This document shows positions 43,508-52,277 of a DNA stretch of 64,000 nt, in pieces. The notes below the pieces were generated by a model, which saw nothing but the letters and a program-made list of their open reading frames with translations, was not told the origin of the DNA and did no database searches. Made by a program: the position numbers and the translations under genes. Source of the stretch: Terrimonas rubra (GTDB taxonomy: Bacteria > Bacteroidota > Bacteroidia > Chitinophagales > Chitinophagaceae). Location: NCBI RefSeq assembly GCF_042686025.1, contig NZ_JBHUOZ010000001.1:620001-684000 (forward strand). The letters run 5' to 3'. Position 1 is the stretch's first letter, and every line of letters starts with the position of its first letter.

Positions 43508-43750
43508 TTAATTTTTGTTGATTAAAAACCGGAAGGGTTTCAGTTCAACAAACTGCACGGCCTTTTTAATTTTCTTCACTCGGTTAGTTATATAATCCCT
43601 GTCCACTAATTCATGGGCATTATAAAATACCTGGCTGTTCTCCAAATGGGCCAATATGGCATGTAAACCTTCCACTTCCTGTGCCAGTGCCTGGCTGGAA
43701 AGTTGTGCCTGGTTTAACAATACAATCAATTCTCTGTTTGGCAAGCTCAT
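43508..43750 (-). CDS. Small hypothetical helical protein
   Basis: 80 residues, no signal or membrane segment. Mostly helical, with a Gln/Leu-rich first half (IVLLNQAQLSSQALAQEVEG) and a basic second half (DYITNRVKKIKKAVQFVELK). No family recognised. The start at 43750 is an ATG preceded by a 80-base gap from a small lipoprotein gene on the same strand. Confidence 0.55.
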   Translation of the reverse strand: MSLPNRELIVLLNQAQLSSQALAQEVEGLHAILAHLENSQVFYNAHELVDRDYITNRVKKIKKAVQFVELKPFRFLINKN

Positions 43751-43831
43751 AGCAATGCGATTTAATCCTTAACCATACTATCAGTAAGTATAAACAGGTC
43801 AACTACCTGGTTTATACCTGCAATCGTTATT

Positions 43832-43966
43832 CTATCTTACAGCGGGACAACCGCAATTTTTACTTTTACGGCCACCATTGCCCGAGTAGTAGTTTTTACT
43901 ACAGGATGAAACGGCAATCATGGCTACCAATAATACAATTAACAAGTTTACTCTGGATATTTTCAT
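43832..43966 (-). CDS. Small lipoprotein of 44 residues
   Basis: An intact ATG-to-TAG frame. The N terminus is a basic residue pair, a hydrophobic stretch (VNLLIVLLVAMIAV) and the lipobox VSSC, followed by SKNYYSGNGGRKSKNCGCPAV. The mature part of about 22 residues would keep a CGC pair. A lipobox in the right place in so short a frame is unlikely by chance. Function unknown. Confidence 0.65.
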   Translation of the reverse strand: MKISRVNLLIVLLVAMIAVSSCSKNYYSGNGGRKSKNCGCPAVR

Positions 43967-44058
43967 TTTACATCTTTTATCAAAAAATTGGCTACTTATC
44001 TTCGCTTATTCTAAGTTAAAACTATTTTACTGACATTTTATTATACAGCAGCTTAAAA

Positions 44059-45189
44059 TTGGAAAAAATTACCCCAAATAACAGGGATTTACCCGATAAT
44101 ACCCGCAAATGGAAGGTGCTGATCGCTCCTTTGGACTGGGGTTTAGGCCATACCACACGCTGTATACCCCTGGCGCATAGCCTGGTAGAATTGGGTGTAA
44201 CCGTATTTTTTGCCGGCAATGAGCAGCAAAAAGAATTATTACAACAGGAGTTTCCCAACAACCCTTTTTTGTACCTGGCCGGTTATAATATCCGTTACAG
44301 CAAAACAGCGGCCGGGCTTACCTGGAAACTGGCTACACAGCTGGGGAGGATCAGAAAAACTATCCGCTACGAACATGACTGGCTGCTGCAACAGGCAAAA
44401 GAGCATGGTTTTGATGCCGTGATCAGTGATAACCGTTTTGGCCTCTGGCATCCGTTCATTCCCAGTATTTTTATCACCCACCAACTGGCCATTCAAACAC
44501 CGGTAAAATGGGCGCAAAAACTGGTTCAAAAGATAAACTACCGTTTTATTGACCGCTTTTCTGCTTGTTGGGTACCGGATATGCCGGGAACCATAAACCT
44601 GGCGGGTGTTTTATCACACCCGGTAAAAATGCCGCGTATACCTGTCAGTTATATCGGCATCTTATCCAGGTTAAAGCCCCTGGAAACGGGTAAAGCACCA
44701 GGACACCTGTTTGTTTCCTTATCCGGGCCTGAGCCGCAACGCAGCCTGCTGGAAAAAAGTATCTTAACACAACTAGGGAACTACCAGGGCATGGCTATAG
44801 TAGTAAGAGGTCTTCCCGGTAATGTGAAACTGCCACCGGCACCCCCGCATATTGTTATACATAACCACCTGGATACTGCAGCTTATAACCAGGCGCTTTG
44901 TGCAGCAGGTATGGTGATCAGCCGTACAGGCTATAGTACCGTGATGGACATTATGGCTGCCGGGCAAAAAAGCATTTTAATACCTACACCAGGTCAAACG
45001 GAGCAGGAATACCTGGCCGAATACCTTGTAAAAAAACAGCTGGCATTATGTTATACCCAGCAACAGTTTAACCTGGAAGAGGCACTGGTAGCTGCCGCTA
45101 CCTTTAATTATCAAAGATTACCTGCAGTGCCTTTATATAAAGAGATAGTAGCCGGTTTTGTTAAAACCCTTTCAGGTAATAAGGAGTAG
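44059..45189 (+). CDS. GT28/MurG-like glycosyltransferase
   Basis: 376 residues from a TTG start. It has two Rossmann-like halves. The N-terminal half has VLIAPLDWGLGHTTRCIPLA with the glycine-rich loop and VFFAGNEQQKEL. The C-terminal half has IHNHLDTAAYNQALCAAGMV, then SRTGYSTVMDIMAAG and TPGQTEQEYLAEYL, the nucleotide-sugar site of the GT-B fold. Similar Bacteroidota proteins are annotated only as glycosyltransferases. The acceptor is unknown. Confidence 0.82.
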   Translation: MEKITPNNRDLPDNTRKWKVLIAPLDWGLGHTTRCIPLAHSLVELGVTVFFAGNEQQKELLQQEFPNNPFLYLAGYNIRYSKTAAGLTWKLATQLGRIRKTIRYEHDWLLQQAKEHGFDAVISDNRFGLWHPFIPSIFITHQLAIQTPVKWAQKLVQKINYRFIDRFSACWVPDMPGTINLAGVLSHPVKMPRIPVSYIGILSRLKPLETGKAPGHLFVSLSGPEPQRSLLEKSILTQLGNYQGMAIVVRGLPGNVKLPPAPPHIVIHNHLDTAAYNQALCAAGMVISRTGYSTVMDIMAAGQKSILIPTPGQTEQEYLAEYLVKKQLALCYTQQQFNLEEALVAAATFNYQRLPAVPLYKEIVAGFVKTLSGNKE

Positions 45190-45191
45190 TC

Positions 45192-46238
45192 TTATTTACC
45201 AGGCGTTCGTTTAAATATTACCGCAGCGTTCTGTTGCAGATCGGCACTAAAATGGATCTGGGTACGTTTATCACCCTCGTACACCACCAGCAAGCCCGTA
45301 TTAGGCGGGTATTTACCCAGGTTTTCGGCAAATAAAATCAGCGTGGTTTCGTCTGTCCCGGGACTTATATGGATGGTTTTGCGTAAGGCTGTTGACTTTA
45401 AACAGCTTTTATCAAAAATCACTTCCCCGTTCAGCTGCACACTCACGGTATCGCCATCGATCTCGCCATTGTCATATAAAGCCAGTTGCAGGCTATCGGC
45501 CGAAAAGTAAACAGTATGGGTGCTGCCAATACTCCGTTGACCGATTTTTTGTTTGGTTGACAACCCGGGTACTATGGCCCCGCCCGGCATCTTGTTTTCC
45601 GGTGTTTCTGGTACCGTTTTTTCGTTTTTTGCCGTGCTAACAGGCGACATGGCTGGTTGGGCTTGGCCGGATTTTTTTTGCTCCACCGTTTTTGGGCCAG
45701 CCGCAGTAACAGGTTTGTTTGCTGTTAAAAAGGGGAGGTTCTTGGTGAGGTTCAACTCCTCCAGATGTGCGGTGATTTTTGCCTGCTGCTGGTCTTTAGC
45801 CGGGGTCAGGCTCATCTGGCCAGTGATCGCATAGAATTTTTTTGTTTTATTGGTCTTCCAGGTGCCGTTTAACTGCCAGCTGCTGTCGGCTTTATTAAGT
45901 TGAAAAAAATAGCTGGTCACAATGCCTTTGTCCAGTTTACCCCTGAAGTTGTAAGATAATATCTCATCATCCTTTACCTCGCAAATACTATCCTTAATAG
46001 TACCCTTTACCCTTTTCATAATATAATACAGGGTATCGTTTACAATAAACTGGGTATGGGCATAGCCATATACTTTGTTTGCATATTGGGTAAGTGCCAG
46101 TTCAAAAGACTGATCTTTCCGGGTAGTGGTGCTGTCGTTGGTGAGTGTACCGGTCCAGATACCATTTAAACCTGTCTGCTGGGCGCCTGCAACCAGGGTG
46201 GTGCCGATAAGTAAGAATATTAACAGGAAGCTTTTCAT
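45192..46238 (-). CDS. Exported hypothetical protein with C-terminal beta-sandwich
   Basis: 348 residues with a signal peptide (LLIFLLIGTTLVAGAQ). The first half (GIWTGTLTNDSTTTRKDQSF, VKGTIKDSICEVKDDEI) is beta-rich. A low-complexity Pro/Thr-rich linker (PVTAAGPKTVEQKKSGQAQP) joins it to a C-terminal domain with SLQLALYDNGEIDGDTVSVQ and TLILFAENLGKYPPNTGLLV, found in many exported Bacteroidota proteins. Role unknown. Convergent with the glycosyltransferase gene. Confidence 0.65.
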   Translation of the reverse strand: MKSFLLIFLLIGTTLVAGAQQTGLNGIWTGTLTNDSTTTRKDQSFELALTQYANKVYGYAHTQFIVNDTLYYIMKRVKGTIKDSICEVKDDEILSYNFRGKLDKGIVTSYFFQLNKADSSWQLNGTWKTNKTKKFYAITGQMSLTPAKDQQQAKITAHLEELNLTKNLPFLTANKPVTAAGPKTVEQKKSGQAQPAMSPVSTAKNEKTVPETPENKMPGGAIVPGLSTKQKIGQRSIGSTHTVYFSADSLQLALYDNGEIDGDTVSVQLNGEVIFDKSCLKSTALRKTIHISPGTDETTLILFAENLGKYPPNTGLLVVYEGDKRTQIHFSADLQQNAAVIFKRTPGK

Positions 46239-46378
46239 GAAAAACAGATGATATTGGTTATTACGCCTTTAAACGGTGTAAAGGTATTATTTATTTCATG
46301 CCTGACCCGTTACACCTGTATTATTTATGAAGGACTGTCATTAAACTGTTTTATAAGCTGTACAATGCACAGGTATAG

Positions 46379-46408
46379 TTGATTTTAACAGCGACAATGT
46401 TATATTTG
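46379..46408 (+). promoter_or_regulatory. Promoter of psd
   Basis: TTG at 46379-46381, 19 bases, then TATATTTG at 46401-46408 (TAnnTTTG). The ATG chosen for psd follows 18 bases later. Confidence 0.6.
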
Positions 46409-46426
46409 CAGCCTAATTATTCAATA

Positions 46427-47083
46427 ATGACCATACACAAAGAAGGTACCGCCTCTATTGCCATTGCAGCCATTTTTTTTGCTGTAGCCAACCTGATCTC
46501 TTTTTATTTTTTAAGCTTTAGCAGCCCGGTTATCAGCTCCCTTATCTTTATTGTTACTTTAGGATTGTTCCTGTTTATCATATCATTTTTCCGTATACCC
46601 AAAAGGCAGTACACTTTTAACGAGAATGCCATTATTGCCCCCTGTGATGGTAAGGTAGTGGTGATTGAGGAAGTACAGGCCGATGAATACTTTCCTGACC
46701 GCCGGATACAGGTATCTATTTTTATGAGTCCCCTGAATGTACACGTTAACCGTAACCCGGTTACCGGTGAAGTGGTACACAGTAAATACCATAAAGGCAA
46801 ATACCTGGTAGCCTGGCACCCTAAATCATCTACCGAAAATGAACGCCATACCGTAGTATACCGCAAAGGCAATAAAGAGGTACTGACCAAACAGATTGCC
46901 GGTGCCCTGGCCAAACGTATTGTAAATTATGTACAACCCGGACAACAGGTAAACCAGAATGACGAGATGGGCTTTATTAAATTCGGCTCCCGTGTTGACC
47001 TGCTCCTGCCCCTGGATGCCAAGATCAAAGTAAATATTGGAGATAAACCCAAAGGTGGTGTTACGGTAATTGCAGAGTGGTAG
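46427..47083 (+). CDS. psd: Phosphatidylserine decarboxylase proenzyme
   Basis: 218 residues from the ATG at 46427, which follows the promoter at the expected distance; a longer frame from 46379 would overlap the promoter. Two membrane segments lie at residues about 10-55. The catalytic domain has APCDGKVVVI and FMSPLNVHVNRN. The self-cleavage site is FGSR near residue 186-189, where Ser188 becomes the pyruvoyl group. It turns phosphatidylserine into phosphatidylethanolamine at the inner membrane. This is the short PSD type. The partner pssA gene is not in the window. Confidence 0.92.
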   Translation: MTIHKEGTASIAIAAIFFAVANLISFYFLSFSSPVISSLIFIVTLGLFLFIISFFRIPKRQYTFNENAIIAPCDGKVVVIEEVQADEYFPDRRIQVSIFMSPLNVHVNRNPVTGEVVHSKYHKGKYLVAWHPKSSTENERHTVVYRKGNKEVLTKQIAGALAKRIVNYVQPGQQVNQNDEMGFIKFGSRVDLLLPLDAKIKVNIGDKPKGGVTVIAEW

Positions 47084-47448
47084 TTAAGATAGTTGTAAGT
47101 TATAAGTAATAGGTTTTAAGTAAGAAGGCTAATACTTTAGGTGCCGGGCACTGTTGATTAGCATTACCGGACGATGCAGTGAGTGACACAACCAAAGCCT
47201 CATCAGGGCCGGGACGCCGGTTTCAAAAAAAATTGCCGGCACTGTTGTAAAGCTCCCGCTACCTGGCTATTATACCCGGTTAACAAAAGTTTTTATTAAA
47301 CTATTCACAAAGGTTTATACTTCCCCCTGCACCGGTAAATTGTAATTTTCTTTTTTAAAAAAATTATTCTATTTTCAATTTCGACCAAATAATTAACCGG
47401 CTGCTGAGACAAGCCACCGATATAAATATTATTTAGAACTACCGCACG
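47084..47448. repeat. Gene-free spacer between psd and the ketosynthase operon
   Basis: 365 bases without a gene. Bases 47088-47130 are heptamers of the type TATAAGT, TTTAAGT. A GC-rich piece follows with two similar words, GTGCCGGGCACTGTTG (near 47141) and TTGCCGGCACTGTTG (near 47233). The part before the start codon is AT-rich; no clear promoter box was found. Confidence 0.45.
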
Positions 47449-48660
47449 ATGAAAAGAGTTGTTATAACAGGCTTGGGGATTTATTCTTGTATCGGTAAAA
47501 ACCTTGAAGAGGTGAAGGATTCATTGTACCAGGGCAAATCGGGGATCATTTTAGACCCTGTACGCAAGGAGTTTGGCTACAGATCGGGATTGACCGGTTA
47601 TGTGGAAAGACCTACCTTAAAAGGTGTGCTGGACAGGCGGGCCCGTATTATGTTGCCTGAACAGGGCGAGTATGCTTATGTAGCCACAGTAGAGGCCCTG
47701 CAGCAGGCAGGTATTGATGCGGATTTAATAGAAAAACTACAACCTGGTATTATATACGGCAACGATAGCTCGGCCAAACCGGTTATAGAATCAACCGACG
47801 TGATACGGGAGAAAAAAGATACGACCCTACTGGGATCGGCAGCGGTTTTCCAGACCCTGAATTCCACTGTTACCATGAACCTGGCCACCATTTTTAAGCT
47901 GAAAGGCATTAACCTGACAGTTAGTGCGGCCTGCGCCAGCGGCTCACATGCTATTGGCCTGGGTTATATGTTGATTAAAACGGGGATGCAGGATTGTGTG
48001 ATAACCGGCGGAGCCCAGGAGATCAATCATTTATCCATGGGATCTTTTGACGCCCTGGGAGCTTTTTCGGTTAGGGAAGACGAGCCGGAGAAAGCCTCAC
48101 GCCCCTTTGACCGGGACCGGGACGGCCTGATTCCCAGCGGAGGCGCTGCTACGGTTATACTGGAAAGCCTGGAATCGGCACAACAGCGTGGCGCTCATAT
48201 CATTGCAGAGGTTATTGGGTATGGGTTTTCGTCGAACGGGGAGCATATTTCCAATCCAACTGTCAGCGGGCCTGAAAAATCGCTGCGTATGGCCCTGAAT
48301 GATGCCAATATTGATGCTGCGGCCATTGATTATATTAATGCCCACGCTACCAGCACCCCTGCAGGCGATGCCAGCGAGGCCAAGGCTTTGTATAATGTAT
48401 TTGGTACTACCCCCATCAGTTCTACCAAATCCATGACCGGACACGAATGCTGGATGGCGGGCGCCAGCGAAATTGTGTACAGCTGCCTGATGATGCAGCA
48501 CAATTTTATTGCCCCCAATATCAATTTTGAGCACCCGGATGAGGATAGTGCAAAATTGAATATCATAAAAGCTACCACCGAAGCTAATATAAATGTATTT
48601 TTGTCGAACTCTTTTGGGTTCGGGGGCACCAACTCGAGCCTGATTGTAAAAAAATGGTAA
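47449..48660 (+). CDS. Beta-ketoacyl-ACP synthase (KAS I/II type)
   Basis: 403 residues, thiolase fold. The catalytic triad is intact: C162 in VSAACASGSH, H299 in NAHATSTPAGD and H332 in KSMTGHECWMAG. The C-terminal SFGFGGTNSS is also diagnostic. It condenses acyl groups with malonyl-ACP. It is followed 19 bases later by an ACP gene and then an LpxL-type acyltransferase, so it is probably dedicated to a special acyl chain rather than to housekeeping fatty-acid synthesis. Related genes occur in aryl polyene and flexirubin clusters. Confidence 0.9.
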   Translation: MKRVVITGLGIYSCIGKNLEEVKDSLYQGKSGIILDPVRKEFGYRSGLTGYVERPTLKGVLDRRARIMLPEQGEYAYVATVEALQQAGIDADLIEKLQPGIIYGNDSSAKPVIESTDVIREKKDTTLLGSAAVFQTLNSTVTMNLATIFKLKGINLTVSAACASGSHAIGLGYMLIKTGMQDCVITGGAQEINHLSMGSFDALGAFSVREDEPEKASRPFDRDRDGLIPSGGAATVILESLESAQQRGAHIIAEVIGYGFSSNGEHISNPTVSGPEKSLRMALNDANIDAAAIDYINAHATSTPAGDASEAKALYNVFGTTPISSTKSMTGHECWMAGASEIVYSCLMMQHNFIAPNINFEHPDEDSAKLNIIKATTEANINVFLSNSFGFGGTNSSLIVKKW

Positions 48661-48679
48661 CTGCCGCCTTAAACTATTT

Positions 48680-48940
48680 ATGAAAAGTAACGAAGAAATT
48701 ATCGGGATAATCAATGATTTCCTGGTTGAGGAGTTTGAAACTGACCCTGCACAGATTGAGCCTGAGGCTAACCTGAAACAAGTGGTTGAGCTGGATAGCC
48801 TTGACTATATAGACCTTGTTGTTGTTATTGAGAACAACTTTTCCTTTAAAGTAAAACCGGAGGACTTTACCAATATTGTCACCTTCCAGGATTTTTACAA
48901 CTACATTATCTCACGTGTTAATGCAAAAGTGCCTGCCTGA
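48680..48940 (+). CDS. Acyl carrier protein
   Basis: 86 residues, acidic, four-helix ACP. The phosphopantetheine attachment serine is S40 in VVELDSLDYIDLV. Its stop TGA overlaps the ATG of the acyltransferase gene by one base, giving translational coupling. Because it is linked to a ketosynthase and an acyltransferase, it is probably a dedicated carrier, not the general AcpP. Confidence 0.92.
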   Translation: MKSNEEIIGIINDFLVEEFETDPAQIEPEANLKQVVELDSLDYIDLVVVIENNFSFKVKPEDFTNIVTFQDFYNYIISRVNAKVPA

Positions 48941-49830
48941 TGTCGCAAACATGGCAGGGAAAGTCTAAAGGCACCCGCCTTGGTTACCGCATTTTTGTAG
49001 GCATTTTACGTAAGGCCGGTGTACAACCTGCCTATTTTTTATTACGTTTTGTAGCCGGGTATTATTTTTTGTTTTCCTGGAGATCATCCGGGCATATCTG
49101 GTATTACCTGCGTCAACGCCTGGGATTCTCCTTTTTAAAATCATTGCGTTTACTGTACCGTAATTATTACCAGTTTGGTCAAACCATTATTGACCGTATT
49201 GTAATGATGAGCGGCATCCCCAACCGGTTCACTTTTAATTTTGATGGCGAAGAACACCTGCACCAGATGGCCGCAGCCGGTAAGGGTGGTTTATTATTAA
49301 GCGCCCATGTGGGCAACTGGGAAATTGCCGGCCACCTGCTTAAACGCATTAACACGCCCATTAATATTGTGATGTATGATGGGGAGTATGAAAAGATAAA
49401 GGATTATCTGAGCGGTGTTACCGGCCAACGCAATGCACAGATCATTGTAATTAAAAACGATCTCTCCCATATTTACCAGATCAACGAAGCGCTGGAGAAG
49501 AACGAGTTTGTCTGTATGCATGCCGACCGTTTTGTAGCCGGTAATAAAAGTATCAGCATTCCTTTTTTAGGTGCTGAAGCCCCTTTCCCCGCAGGCCCCT
49601 TTGTTCTTTCATCACGCCTGCAGGTACCGGTTAGTTTTGTATTTGCCTTAAAGGAAACCGGCACACATTATCATTTTTTTGCTACGCCTCCGCAAACCTA
49701 TTATACCCTTCCGAAAAACGAATCAGTACAAACCATGCTAGGCGATTTTGCTTCGGCCATGGAAGAGAAAGTAAAAGCCTATCCCGCGCAGTGGTATAAT
49801 TATTACGCATTCTGGACAGAGAAGTCCTAA
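48940..49830 (+). CDS. LpxL/HtrB-type lysophospholipid or lipid A acyltransferase
   Basis: 296 residues with one N-terminal membrane segment. The HX4E catalytic motif is H123-E128 in LSAHVGNWEIAGH, and a downstream CMHADRFVAGNKSI block with ISIPFLGAEAPFPAGPF is typical of the family. Members move acyl groups from ACP onto lipid A or other lipids. Coupled to the ACP gene, it could transfer a chain built by the upstream ketosynthase. The acceptor is not known. Confidence 0.85.
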   Translation: MSQTWQGKSKGTRLGYRIFVGILRKAGVQPAYFLLRFVAGYYFLFSWRSSGHIWYYLRQRLGFSFLKSLRLLYRNYYQFGQTIIDRIVMMSGIPNRFTFNFDGEEHLHQMAAAGKGGLLLSAHVGNWEIAGHLLKRINTPINIVMYDGEYEKIKDYLSGVTGQRNAQIIVIKNDLSHIYQINEALEKNEFVCMHADRFVAGNKSISIPFLGAEAPFPAGPFVLSSRLQVPVSFVFALKETGTHYHFFATPPQTYYTLPKNESVQTMLGDFASAMEEKVKAYPAQWYNYYAFWTEKS

Positions 49831-49995
49831 AATATTGCATTAATACTGGTATTGAATGGTGTCCGGATATAAGCCAGGTTTTTTCTCCCTCTATATTATT
49901 TATTGTACTCCGGTAACATATATTCAATAACAAGTAGATATGTAGTCCTGCTCCTTTCCGGAGAAATCATTTAAAGCATGTAAATTTATATACGA

Positions 49996-50600
49996 CCATA
50001 GCTCACGGTTTAAACCGTGAGCTATGGTGAATGAATCTCACCATAACCATTTTAATGGTTTTTAACCACCAAACCTGCTAACCATGCCACACTCATTTAA
50101 CAAAGTCTGGATCCATGCTGTCTGGGCTACCAAAAACAGGATGCCATTGATCAACCTGCGGGTTGAACAAAAAGTTTATTCATTCATATCAACACAATTG
50201 ACCGAACTGGGCTGCCTGGTAAAAATCATCAATGGCATGCCCGACCATATTCATTGTTTGTTTTTATTGAATGTTCAAAAATCAATTGCTGATATCATCA
50301 AACAAATTAAAGGGAGTAGTTCGCATTTTATTAACCAGGCTGATCTGATACCGGAGAAATTTGCCTGGCAAACGGGGTATGCATCATTTTCTGTTTCTGA
50401 ATCCTCAGTTGAAAGGGTGTATGAATATATAAAGAATCAGAAAGCCCATCACCAGGAGAAAAATTTCACACAGGAGTATCAGGCTTTTTTAAAGCTATAC
50501 GGGTTTAATCCCGATGAAGATACTGAACGTTGAAATGGTTAAAACCATTGTTTTGATTTATTAAATTCATAGCCCGCGGTTTAAACCGCGGGCTATGAAT
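49996..50600 (+). mobile_element. IS200/IS605-like element with nested palindromic ends
   Basis: The left end has a perfect 32-bp palindrome (49996-50027) and a 16-bp palindrome (50045-50060, AACCATTTTAATGGTT). The right end has the mirror order: a 16-bp palindrome (50534-50549) and a perfect 36-bp palindrome (50565-50600). Between them is one HUH-transposase gene. The two large palindromes share the core CGGTTTAAACCG and differ by paired changes that keep the stems. No TnpB and no target duplication are expected for this type. Confidence 0.85.
50084..50533 (+). CDS. tnpA: IS200/IS605-family Y1 HUH transposase
   Basis: 149 residues, close to the usual TnpA length. The metal-binding HUH motif is H55-I56-H57 in GMPDHIHCLF, and the catalytic tyrosine is Y115 in VYEYIKNQK. 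The start IHAVWATKNRMPLI and the QTGYASFSVSES segment are also typical. TnpA cuts and joins single-stranded DNA at hairpin ends. The gene appears intact, so the element could be active. It lies exactly between the two sets of palindromes. Confidence 0.9.
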   Translation: MPHSFNKVWIHAVWATKNRMPLINLRVEQKVYSFISTQLTELGCLVKIINGMPDHIHCLFLLNVQKSIADIIKQIKGSSSHFINQADLIPEKFAWQTGYASFSVSESSVERVYEYIKNQKAHHQEKNFTQEYQAFLKLYGFNPDEDTER

Positions 50601-50611
50601 ACCTCACCCGA

Positions 50612-51514
50612 TTAATTATTTTTAAATTTCTTATAAGCTGCCTCCCCATCAAAACAATCTTTGCCGCGTTTGCTGATAAATTTTGCAGCAAGCCAGGCTT
50701 TCATTTTTTTGGTATCTGCTTCAAAGGTTTCTGATTTATCCTTTACCTCACCCTTATCCAGCCACTGGTTACAATAGTGAATATAATATAACAACCCGGC
50801 CCCGCTCATCGAATAAGGCGCTGAGAGTTGTATGATCTCATTTCTCCGCCAGATACCCTGTTGGATATAAATTCCCTGCTCATCTTCCAGTTTCTTCACA
50901 TCATCAGTATTAATATTATTTCTTGTAAAATAAAAATTCAGGTAGCGATGACCTGCCGTTATTATTTCTATTGCCCTGTCGTAAGTTACTTTATCGAAAT
51001 ACCGCCGGTTATCCGCCGTTTTAAAATACCAGCACCAGGCAGTTAAGCCCAGGTCATGAAAGAAAAAGGACAACACCGCTTTTAAATCATTGCCAGACCA
51101 AAAACCCGTCAATTCACTGTATTTATATTTAATATTAGGCCGTTCACAATAATGCAGTGGTGTGGTAAATAGTTCTTCCGTTGGTGAATAATCAATATCG
51201 ATGGTCATGGCGGTAGTTGTTTTGCCACAATCACTACAGGTAGTAATAATGTTTATTTCCCTGAAATCGGTGGTGCCTTCCCGGGGTATATATTCAAACT
51301 GAACGGTGAACCATTCGTTTTTACAGGAACATTTTTTCTTTTTAGGATATTCGTTTTGTATCAGGTCGTACCAATAATCCAGGCTGTCGAGAATAAGGTA
51401 GTTTTCATCTGTTTGAGTGGTTAAAAGGCCTACTCCATCTTCTTTTAACAGACGGACCTGGAAAACATTTTCACCCTTCTTAGTTATAATATTGTTGATT
51501 AGGCTTGTTGACAT
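50612..51514 (-). CDS. Hypothetical protein with Cys4 zinc-ribbon-like region
   Basis: 300 residues, soluble, no family recognised. Residues about 60-97 carry a CSCKNEW pair and a TTCSDCGKTT pair, which together could bind zinc. The later part is helical and aromatic-rich (LSFFFHDLGLTAWCWYFKTA, then GLLYYIHYCNQWLDKG). AT-rich relative to its neighbours. Its stop lies only 11 bases from the IS element's right-end palindrome. Confidence 0.5.
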   Translation of the reverse strand: MSTSLINNIITKKGENVFQVRLLKEDGVGLLTTQTDENYLILDSLDYWYDLIQNEYPKKKKCSCKNEWFTVQFEYIPREGTTDFREINIITTCSDCGKTTTAMTIDIDYSPTEELFTTPLHYCERPNIKYKYSELTGFWSGNDLKAVLSFFFHDLGLTAWCWYFKTADNRRYFDKVTYDRAIEIITAGHRYLNFYFTRNNINTDDVKKLEDEQGIYIQQGIWRRNEIIQLSAPYSMSGAGLLYYIHYCNQWLDKGEVKDKSETFEADTKKMKAWLAAKFISKRGKDCFDGEAAYKKFKNN

Positions 51515-51550
51515 TGTTAGTTTTTATATCCCTAATATGTTTAAATTAAT

Positions 51551-52216
51551 TTATTCTTCATCATTATATAACGAAAAATTTCTCAGCGATTTGAGTCCAA
51601 AATCTTTTTGTGTGGTTGTATCAAGCCGGTATTGCTCATAGTAAAAAGCATAGGACTCTGTCACAATTGTATCCAACAGCCAATCACGCTTTTTTACATC
51701 ATATCCGAACCTGTATTCCGAAACCTGCTTCGTGTTACTGCCACAGTATTCATTAACGATGATCTGTCCTTTTTTTGCCGTCATACCGCCATAGGGGTCA
51801 GACATGCCGCAACAGGTTCTGCAAGGTAGCGCTTTGGTATTTTTAAACAGGAATTTTTGAAACCCATCTCGTTTTCCTGAGAACACCAAGAGTTCTCTGG
51901 GTAAATACTCTCGTGAAAAGGGCATAGTGTCTTCACCGATTGTTCTGGTCACTAACACAATATCCTGTATACCATCAATATTGATATCACCGGAAAAAGT
52001 ATCCATTGGCTCCTGCCCCTTACTTATATACCTTGTGACCCACAGCGGTAGTATAATTTTTTCGCCGGACCGCTCCCAACTCCAGTTAAAAGCGCTCTGC
52101 CGGTTTGTATCGAGCTTTGCCTGGCCTAGGGCGTCCTGCTTCTTAACAGGCAGTTTCCCGCTATTATTCCCACATGAAAAAAGAAAGCAGACTAAAATAA
52201 GAAGCAGTTTATTCAT
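51551..52216 (-). CDS. Hypothetical lipoprotein with FG-GAP-like segment
   Basis: 221 residues with a lipobox (CFLFSC). The segment GDINIDGIQDIVLVTR matches the calcium-binding loop of FG-GAP/VCBS repeats, as a single unit. A cysteine pair is found in CRTCCGMSDPYGG. The remaining sequence is not recognised. It follows an exported hypothetical gene on the same strand after 61 bases. Confidence 0.55.
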   Translation of the reverse strand: MNKLLLILVCFLFSCGNNSGKLPVKKQDALGQAKLDTNRQSAFNWSWERSGEKIILPLWVTRYISKGQEPMDTFSGDINIDGIQDIVLVTRTIGEDTMPFSREYLPRELLVFSGKRDGFQKFLFKNTKALPCRTCCGMSDPYGGMTAKKGQIIVNEYCGSNTKQVSEYRFGYDVKKRDWLLDTIVTESYAFYYEQYRLDTTTQKDFGLKSLRNFSLYNDEE

Positions 52217-52277
52217 TATATCCCGGTTCAGCCAATAAAGTGCTATGATAGCTCAGTTAGTTGCGGCAACAGCGGTT

